Source: Priapulus caudatus
Taxonomy: Eukaryota > Priapulida > Priapulimorpha > Priapulimorphida > Priapulidae
Direction: 5' to 3'
Length of the DNA: 25,099 bases
Assembly: GCF_000485595.1 (NCBI RefSeq)
Contig: NW_014577088.1
Span: forward strand, 288,536-313,634
Below, piece by piece: positions 9,326-18,200 of this stretch. Position 1 is the stretch's first letter; each line of letters opens with the position of its first letter. The translations under genes were made by a program, and so were the position numbers. Below the pieces are notes generated by a model. The model did not search any database. It had not been told where the DNA came from and was given only the letters and a program-made list of their open reading frames with translations.

Positions 9326-11448
9326 CAGAACTGAATCGCCTGTATTTCTTCTAAAGTCGGAAACAAAGAATTCGACTGTTATTAACTCTGTATAGGCTCT
9401 ATGTATTGAGCCCGCTTAACCGCAATCAGTCTCGATCAAAATCGCGAAAAGGGTTTTTCATCCTTTTATCTATATACAATACAGTAATTCTATGTACCAC
9501 GTTAGTACCCTACGTGTTACCTGCTTTCAGTGGAAGGATTTAGACAGCCAACTGTGGCTTGAGGATGGTTATGGGATATGCCGGCTCCTATCCGTTTATA
9601 TTATGTTTATTAATACTGCGACTCTACAAAGTTTTCATGATCTGTAAGTAATGTACCGCTTTTGTGCGTATGTTCGTCGAAGCAGTACGTGCGCTGAGCA
9701 TACGCCCAAGCACGCGCTGCTTGTCTTTCAACGTGTACCGTAGTGCACATATTCTAGTGCTGGAGTGAATAAAACATATTTGTTTTCTACTCACTCCTGT
9801 TCCTTTGTAATACAGCAATTTGAAAGAACCTCATTTGCTATGCTTATGGGTATTATGCTTATATCTAAAATTTTTGTTTTATCGACTTATTATTCATAGT
9901 TTATGATGATTATATATATTTGCTATTTGGGGTTAATTTCCGACTTAATAACTACTTTTATTTTAAATGGCCAAATCTTGCTATAATTTGTGAATGAACC
10001 AGATGTTTACTATTACCTACGTATTTGATGGACATATGATGTTATGAGGCCTATATGATTATTTATTATATTATTATATTATGATTATATAGGCTTATAT
10101 GATGTAGGCCTTTATGATGTCGTAGGCCTCATGCATGTCGTAGGTCATGATGCCGTAGGCCGTATGATGATGTAGGCCTCATGATATAGCTTATATGATT
10201 ATATTATTAGAGGCTATGATGTTATGATGTGATGATGAGATATAACATCTGATCGAACACTGATGCAGATCAATTATTCGTGGTTTTGATGATCGCGAGC
10301 TACCTAAGTCCAAACGTGTTCTTAACTTAGAGTTTCGGCGATGTTGTTGATATCGTGTTATCTATATCAGCATTGGCACGCGCGCGCGCCACGTACCATA
10401 TTGAACACAGCTCGTCGTACGTGCGTGCGGTGTGCGGATGTCTATGTGATATGTGAATACATGTCGCATTTTAATACGTTCAGAATAGATTGTAGCGGCG
10501 TATATGGTTAAATTACGCACACTATGGTGGCGTCATAAGGTCCACTTGAAAACGGCTGCGAGTATGTAAATGATTTCTTAATCATATTTGTCTACTGGCT
10601 AGTTTCGTTCTCATGCCTTCAACGGTCATAAGCAGCGCAGTGTGTCATTATTACAGAGAAGCATGTGATGTGCGTAGAGACGGTGTCACAGTTCGTGGCG
10701 ACTGCGTCTTCATGTGCAGATTTATTTGAGTTTCGTGAAGTTCTTCATGGCTTCTATAATTTGATACTAACGCAGAAAGTACTAGTACAGCCGTGCTGAT
10801 ATTATCTTTCGTGATTCGGCATATAAGGCTTGACAAGTTTTAATTTTTAACCATCATAATATTTTCAATTTTTTATACAAAGGTTAATGAACTGTATTCG
10901 GTGAAATGGTTGTACTCACTAATAAACTTCAATGGCAAGCAGGGTGCTCTAGCCATACATCTGCCCAACTCGTTTCGTCTATAGCTTTCGTAGGTGGAGT
11001 ACTCACTTGCATTGACCATCATTTGCGAACATGATAGTCACGATAGTTTAGAGGACGCGACAAGGGTTGCTTCATGTGAACGGCCCACTCACGATGAACT
11101 ACACTCACGCTACAGTACGTGTGATCGCACTGATATGTATCATGCATATCTGCTTCATTTTTGTTTTCACTTTTCTAGGGATATATTTCTCTAAGCTGTG
11201 GAATTACATTTCAGCGACAAAATTTGGTTCATGAAGTGTAGGCACGAAATGAACAGCACGCCTCAGCCCAAGTGTTTTATACCGCGTACAGAACTCGCAT
11301 GCCGACTCTCAACAGAAATAGACTGTTTTCTGCTTTCAAACCTTGGCGTGTCTTCTTTATCTTTCGCCTTACTCTCTGCCCTTTGACTCTGCTGGACCTT
11401 TCTCACTGTGGTATTTCTCCGTTGCTGGTCTTATATGTTACGTCTCCA

Positions 11449-11479
<31 letters not shown>

Positions 11480-11643
11480 CTCTCTCTGCTCTCTCTCTCT
11501 CTCGCTCTCCCATACTTTATATGAAAATTAAGGTGTCGTTGCTGCATCTACTCGTCTCGTTTGCACACTGCAGCTGTTATAATGACATTATAGTTGTTAT
11601 ACATAGTATTTACAATTTAGTTATTATATATCTACTATATTAA
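9319..11643. repeat. Segmental duplication, copy 2 (noisy sequence)
   Basis: Collinear with 381-2683 over its full length, beginning directly after the 42-bp array and ending at the same ctactatatta sequence. Differences are mainly small indels, with a few that look real, such as the missing 15 bases before the CT run. Beyond 11643 the two copies have different sequence. Confidence 0.88.
11449..11504. repeat. Interrupted (TC)n microsatellite
   Basis: Counterpart of the run at 2502-2538, longer and broken by TT, CC and GC interruptions that may be sequencing error. Confidence 0.9.
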
Positions 11644-11678
11644 TTATATATATATATATATTGATATATATATATATG
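11641..11678. repeat. (TA)n microsatellite at the duplication boundary
   Basis: Two TA runs separated by ttga, located where copy 2 of the duplication ends and clean sequence resumes. Confidence 0.9.
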
Positions 11679-13834
11679 TACAGTTCAGTGGTTGGCAAGT
11701 TTGGCAGTGGCCACGTTTTGGAGTTCCTCCTCTGCATACGATATTTTCCTAGCTGCCCGTTTCCTCTTTTACGCACATCTACTCCCTCGTTTGTCGTTTC
11801 AATAATTCCAATTTATGTGCATTAATTTGATTATATGTGAATTTAATTACAAAATGTTAACCTATAAAAACAGCTACAGGAACAATAAAGTAATAAATCG
11901 GTTGCTTTACAATACTCATTTCATTATACCCACGCACGCACCGGAATACGATAGGAGCGTCAATCTCGCAAGAATTCGCCGTCCTTCAATATGTCCTTGT
12001 TATAGTCCAATCCCTCCCATATTTAAATAATCTTTTCGTCAATAGGCCTACGTCTGTATCTACCGATACTCGGAGACCGTTTCATTATCAACGTTGCATC
12101 ACAATCGTACAGACCTTGCAATTTTTAATGACCAACCCTAAAGTGTACAAGATAAAATATTTCGTACATTTGGTGGGAAAATATTAATCGATATTTATTT
12201 GTATGTCTGAAAGCGTTAAGCAGCTGACGTACCCACTCTTTCTCTCGATCGTACGGTTGGTACCGAACATTGTGTAAGATGCGCTAATTTAAACAAACAG
12301 TTTTTCACAATATAAATAAATCCATTTAAATATCTTCAGTATGCCATACGCATTCATTTGAGACCCTAGTTCAACTCAGACAACTTACTTGCATCATATC
12401 AGGAGTGCGTCAATACAAATATTGCAAAGAACAATACGTAATGGTGTTTATATTTATAATCCACTAGAAATAGTGGCATGTATTTATGTACAATTTATAG
12501 AATTATGACTTTATAATACACATTCACAGACAGGCAAAAATAACCATCCAGGAGCAAATTGAACAGTGTATGATTTACATTATTTATACATAATTTAGAG
12601 AAATATAAGAAAATAAATACCAATTGGTTTTTTTACTATTCATGTACTATTCAGTTCTTTTTTCGTATCGAGACATCGATACATCAAAAGAACACAGTAG
12701 GGGCCTACTCCTAAAACAATAGAAATGCTAAATTGGTTTCGGTGTGACTAAAGTCTATTTTTGAGGCTAACCTACCAGCGACTTTTAAAATCGATGCAGT
12801 GTTCCTGATAGTTTTATTGAAATCATTACGACACTATAAAAAATTCAAGCTTGATATGTGCAGAATGTACAATCCACTCTGCCAGATTTGTACAAAGCAG
12901 AAATGTGGCTCCCGCTTAACATATATTTTCAACAAATATGATGCCTACATGTCAGATGGTCACATGGTAAAAAACATTGGTCAGTCAATTTAACTTCACA
13001 GCAGCATAAGAAAGCAACAGCACACAGACTCACGTATATACGAAAGAGAATGCATAACAACCATAAATCGCCTCCCAGCGCGAAACAGAGTGAATTCAAC
13101 CATTCTGACTTCATATAGTGCTAAAACCTGAGGTTAAAAAAATGTTTTCGCCAAGAGTATACTTTGACCAGATTTAACATAGACGATGTATGTATGTGAA
13201 TATCACATATATCTTCTAATTAATTCAGTCGACATGTACCTATGGGATCCGGACAACCTTGTTAATATATAATTTTTACTGTGGTTTTGTGTAATTTTTA
13301 GTAGGATAGTGGTCTTTAGCTGTTTAATAAATAAATTTTTATTTGCTATAGTATACAGTTTCACCTACAAAATTTACTACTGGCTACGGTACCAAAGGTT
13401 TTTCCACATTATGACAAAAAACATTCCACAACTGTAGAATACAGTCAGTCAACAGTTTGGGAAATTCCCGATAACTTCCAACAAGAAGTTAGCAAATAAA
13501 CAGTAGAGGTTGCAGGCTATCCAGTTCACCTAGTAAAATGTTTATGAAGTAGGAAATTATGGAAAAGTTTGGGATAAATCAAAAAGGCCATGTGCACGCT
13601 ACAGCAATAGTGGTAATGAATTGAGCAAATCTAAATTAGGTTTCATTTAATGTTTTATATCCCCTTTTTTCGATATATATTATAAAGAAATTAAAACGAG
13701 ATTGTAAAAACTACCAATAGCCAATAGGTATTCATCGATATTAAAAGCCTATGTAACTGACTGTGCTGAGTGTCTCAATGAGGGATGCCATAGATTGCGT
13801 GACTGGGGCTTATTTTCAAACTTTTCACATCATA
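11679..13834. other. AT-rich intergenic sequence, no gene seen
   Basis: About 2.2 kb with only short unsupported open frames. It lies between the duplicated block and the downstream side of BICRA. Minus-strand AATAAA hexamers occur at 13338-13343, 12813-12818 and 12194-12199, any of which could end a long BICRA 3' UTR, but nothing in the sequence chooses between them. Confidence 0.5.
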
Positions 13835-14187
13835 CAGGGTGCGAAATTAACGGGAGTCCGGAGTCAAATACTCCCTGATTTACTGTCAGACTCCCTGATT
13901 TGACATATGCAGGAGTCCGTGCGACTCCCTGAAAATTCTGCCATACTAACTAGTTCGTTCCAGAGCACGGCCTCACGGAATTACCGTATTTTATCAGCTA
14001 ATGTCCAAAGAAAATTGGGCAGACGTGCAACCGCATGAATCTTCAAAATAAGCACATGCGTTATTGTTATTATATCTTTAATTTTGAACCTCAAACTGCG
14101 GACTCCCTCATTTTGTTGCGGACTCCCTCTTTTTGAGGGTAGGTAGTCCATTGGACTCCCGTGTTCAAAAGTTAATTTCTTCCCCTG
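13835..14187. mobile_element. 353-bp inverted-repeat element (MITE-like)
   Basis: The ends are CAGGGTGCGAAATTAAC on the left and, reverse complemented, CAGGGGAAGAAATTAAC on the right. A TCATA pentamer stands directly outside both ends (13830-13834 and 14188-14192), a likely target-site duplication. Inside are several copies of gactccctga/ggagtcc in both orientations. CAGGG-type ends recall hAT elements, but those usually make 8-bp duplications, so the superfamily is left open. No coding capacity is visible. Confidence 0.75.
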
Positions 14188-14192
14188 TCATA

Positions 14193-15296
14193 CATTAAAT
14201 TTAAAAATTCTTAATCTTTAAAATACCAACGGATTGTAATCTTTCAACTTTTAGCAGTAGTTTCAGTTAAATCATTCATGCATTTTTGCAGATAACAGGT
14301 TATTTATCTTTTTTACTGCAAACTTCTGTTAAAAAGCATGTGACAATAAACTTTAAAAGTCAAACTTACCATACCACCACAAGTAACAGCACAAGCAATG
14401 GTGTGATCCAAAACAAACTAATTAGTTAAAAGACAGGTTTTTGATTGTTTTAACCATTCATATTGACAGGGAACATTAAAAATTAGTATTACACAATTAA
14501 TTAACTGAAAATAAGGCTGAAAGCAGGAATAGTGTAACTTGTAAAGACTACAAAGTCTACTCCAATCTCCAGGATTAATTCAGGAAAAACAGGATTACTG
14601 GATAGCCTTCAAAGGTTATTGCCTAGCATGGTTTAATACTTCCAGACATGAACATTTTTGTAAAAAAATGGTTTTCTAATAATTGCAAAGATTATGTTGC
14701 ATGTGAAAAAAACATGCTCAGAGAACTGAGCAGAAGATCCGGAAGTAACCTGGTAGCTGTGCAGTGTAAAAGTAGCAAGTGAAACTGGGCAAAACAAATA
14801 GTTGGTTTTGTCACAAAGGCTTGAATGTGGGCTTAGCTGTACACAGCACTGCATGAGGCAAACATTACAGAGTTTTCAACCAAAAACAAAGGATGCATAT
14901 GTCCCATGTCCATGTGGTTCTACCACTGTTTACAAATTTTTGTACAATTGTACACGAATTTTTGTACAATTGTACACGAATTTTTTCCCCATGATTTGTC
15001 TGAAACTCTAGGACAATTTAGCACTCAATCGTCAATCAATTGAAACCATAACTGAGGCTTACTTTGCTGTTCACAGAGACTGCAGTGAGCACAAAAATGC
15101 ACAATGATGATAATGATTATTCAGATCTAGTTCTTGCAAAACTAACGATCTATGTCGACTTCATTTGTGGTGGCTTCGTTCTCTGCACAGCTTATTGCCA
15201 AGGTCATTGTGAAATCATACATACCTCATCGAAACACCTAGAAGGGACGATGTTTCCGATACAGACAGAACGCACAGTCTCGTCCACCGTACTACG
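14193..15296. other. BICRA downstream sequence, probably 3' UTR in part
   Basis: About 1.1 kb directly downstream of the BICRA stop codon, AT-rich, with no gene on either strand. Open frames here are short and low in coding character. No clear minus-strand AATAAA lies in this interval, so the 3' UTR may run through the 353-bp element into sequence near 13340. Confidence 0.4.
14935..14978. repeat. Two perfect 22-bp tandem repeats
   Basis: The unit starts aatttttgtacaattgtac and spans 14935-14956 and 14957-14978 with no mismatch. Each unit holds a perfect 14-bp palindrome, TGTACAATTGTACA (14941-14954 and 14963-14976). Confidence 0.85.
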
Positions 15297-18200
15297 TCAA
15301 GAGAGTATGCTGCCTATGGCTTCATTCAGTTCCGCGTCACCCTGATCGCACAGCTTCTCCCCGCCCTCGGCCGCGCCATCGTCGAACGTACACGCCAGCG
15401 CGGAATAGTTCGGGTCCATCATGCATTTGCCGTCATCGTCGCCGTTCTCGCCCGCGTCGTAGTCGGACGGGTTGGCCGCGCCACGAGCGTAGACGTCCGC
15501 CGCCGCGTCGTAGTCGGACGGGTTGGCCGCGCCGCGAGCGTAGACGTCCGCCGCCGCGTCGTCGTCGTCGTCGTACTCCTCGCAGTAGTCGACCGGCCTG
15601 TAGACCTTCGCAGCGCGCGCGTAGTCGTCGTCGCCGACGACGACGTCGTAGCCGGTCTCGTCCTCCGCCATGCTGCCGTCGATGCCGAGGATGCTGCTCA
15701 CCGCGTCCATTGTCTGCTTCCGCATCTCCACCTCCTCGCACGTCTCCTCCTCCTCTTCCTCTTCCGCATCCTCGCCGGCAGAGGCGGAGGCGGCGGCGAA
15801 GCGGGTCTGACCGTCGTCGTCGTCGTCGTCGTCTGCGCCGCTCTCTCCGTCGCCGCAGCCGTTCACGACGACGACGCGATTCGCGTCGGGGTCGTAGGTC
15901 GTTGCCGCGGCGACGGCTTCTTTGGCACCGGTGTACTCCTGCTTGGCGTCGACGTACTCGGCGTAGTCGTACGAGCTGTCGGCGTAATCGCCCGCGTAGT
16001 CGACGATGTCCAGCGACGGATGAGTCATGAGCAGCGTCTGCACTGCCGCCTGCGACTCGTCCATGCTCTCTTCGGCTTCGTTGTCGCCACCGGCGCCCGC
16101 CTCCTGCGTGTGGTACGCGTCCTCGGGCAAGCCGTTCAGCGCAAAGTATTCGTTTTCGCCCTCGACCAGGGCATTCTCCAAGATGTCGCGACGACGGGAG
16201 ACCGCGTTCGGACTTGGCACATTATCACAGTATTCCTGTGGATCAGGAGTAAAGGCCCGCTCTGCTCCTTCCATAACACGAGGCTGATCCGTGGACGGCT
16301 TTCTGTCTGAACACCTGTCTTCCGCTAGCGCTTTCGCACATGCTTCACTTTTGCTGTTCACTTTGTTTAGACTTCTCTGCATTCTGCAGTCAGCAGCAGT
16401 GAGCACATACGTAGGCGCCTCATTATTCCCACCCAAACATCCAGGTTCAGCCAGTTCAGTTACACTCTCTTTGGTAGGTGAGTCAGCGACTCCGTTCTCT
16501 TCAGAGACGAGCAACGCGCCGTCAGCTGAAACTTCACTTTGAAAACAGTATGGATCACTATCCATGAAGCTATCTTCGTCACTAAGTGTTTGCTGTATTA
16601 TGCTTTCTAGGGACAATGGTAGATTCAGCGATTCACTGTTCGGCTGAGACAAGTTCGATGACATCAAAACATCGCTGTTAGATGTAGGAAGAATAGTTGG
16701 CGAGTCAACTAGGGATTGTTTTGGTATGGACTCTATCTCAGTCTGACCAGTATAAGTCAATGAACTTGAGCAGGGTGACACAGAATAACCAGCTGTAGTG
16801 AAAGTGTTGAGTGGACTGACCAACGAACTATCAAAATCAGCCGTCGACGTAGCACTAGAAGGTGGAGTTGTCGAAACACTGCGATATACATCATCAATCA
16901 CAGGTGTGTCGTGTTTAACAGCAGTTCGTTCCTCATCATTATCACTTGAATTTTCAACTTCCAGCTTATTAAATGCTTTAGAGCTATCCAAATCTTCAGC
17001 GGACGAACTGCCGTATTTATCAGAATCACTGTTCATTTCAGTCGCATCAGTAGTTGCTGCGGCAACTCGCTGCTTCTTGATGATCTCATCTAGTTTCAGC
17101 ACCAACTCTTCGGGAACGGAATACTGGCCTGCATCTGCCGACGTCCTATCGGCCTTCAGCTCGTCTCGTTCTTGTCTGACGAGCAGCCGATTCAACATGA
17201 CGCGCTCCCACGACGGCGACTCACGCTGGCTCTCCTGCAGCAGCATCAGCTGGAACTGCCTCAGCATCTGCTCCTTCTTCGCGAGCAGGCCGCTCGAGAC
17301 GGCCTCGAACGTCTCGTCCATCTCGCCGGGGTCCTCCGACGCGGGCAACTTCGACGTGAACACGTGAAAGCGCAGCAGCTGCTTGCACGCGTCCTTCACC
17401 GAGCGGAACGGCACCTGCGCCGTCTGCCGCGCGGCGCGTGTGCACAGATTCTGATCCTTCGTCAGCTGCTGCTGAATGCGCGACGACTTCAGCACCGGGG
17501 TTCTACCGGTCGCCGAGCCGGGCCGCTTCGACCCCTTGCTCGTCTCCGCCGCACTGCTCGTGGATGGACTCGTAGCACTGCCGTGTTTCGCCGGACTCGA
17601 CGTTGCCGTCGCTTTCACGCCCGGCAGCTGCACCAAATTCGCTAACGCGGGTCCGCCTTTATTCATCAACACCTGCTTTTGTTTCTCGACGAGCGCCTTC
17701 TGCTGCTCAAGAGGGAGCGTTTTCAGGTACTCCTGGAATTGCCTGAGCTGCTCCTGTGCCGCCGAAGGCAACTGCACTATCTGATTACCGACCCTCAACT
17801 TATTTGGAAAGCTTATTACTGGCGAGTATCCCGCCGCTGGGACACTAGATAATTGCGCAGGTGCCTGCAACATAGTTGAGGTTGCAGTCGTTACCGTCAC
17901 AGATGACGTGGTAGTCGTTACAGGTCTCGTACCAGGCCTAATGGCTATGGGCACTGGTCGCTTGAGAAGATTACTCAGGTGGGAGTTGTGCGACTTAGCA
18001 GAAGTGGTTTCAGCTGGCTTCACTGCCGACACAATTGCATTTGTCTTAGGAGAAGAACTTGATTTCACATCCAACATACTAACAGGTGGTTCGACAGCCG
18101 CCTGCTGACCCTGTACTTGCGCTATGCCACTCTGTATAGCTGCCTCTCTACCCTGATTGATAATGGTTTGCTGAATGTTGAACAGTTGCTGCAGTCGATG

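Larger units (their letters stand above)
7977..11643. other. Indel-rich segment, probably an uncorrected long-read gap fill
   Basis: Compared with the clean copy (1-2683) and with the clean repeat units just before it, this stretch shows a one- or few-base insertion or deletion roughly every 10-20 bases. Many are homopolymer changes or neighbouring-base duplications. The change starts abruptly inside the array near 7977 and fades at about 11603, just before a TA microsatellite. Both edges are places where short-read contigs would break. All open frames inside, including a 188-codon one on the minus strand (8241-8807), are products of frameshifted repeats and should not be annotated. Confidence 0.8.

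Noticed and set aside
15710-17784. Several long plus-strand open frames, some Arg/Ser-rich, others overlapping the GLTSCR1 region
   Set aside because: They are antisense shadows of the BICRA coding sequence, made open by its GC-rich codon bias. No homology or start context supports them.
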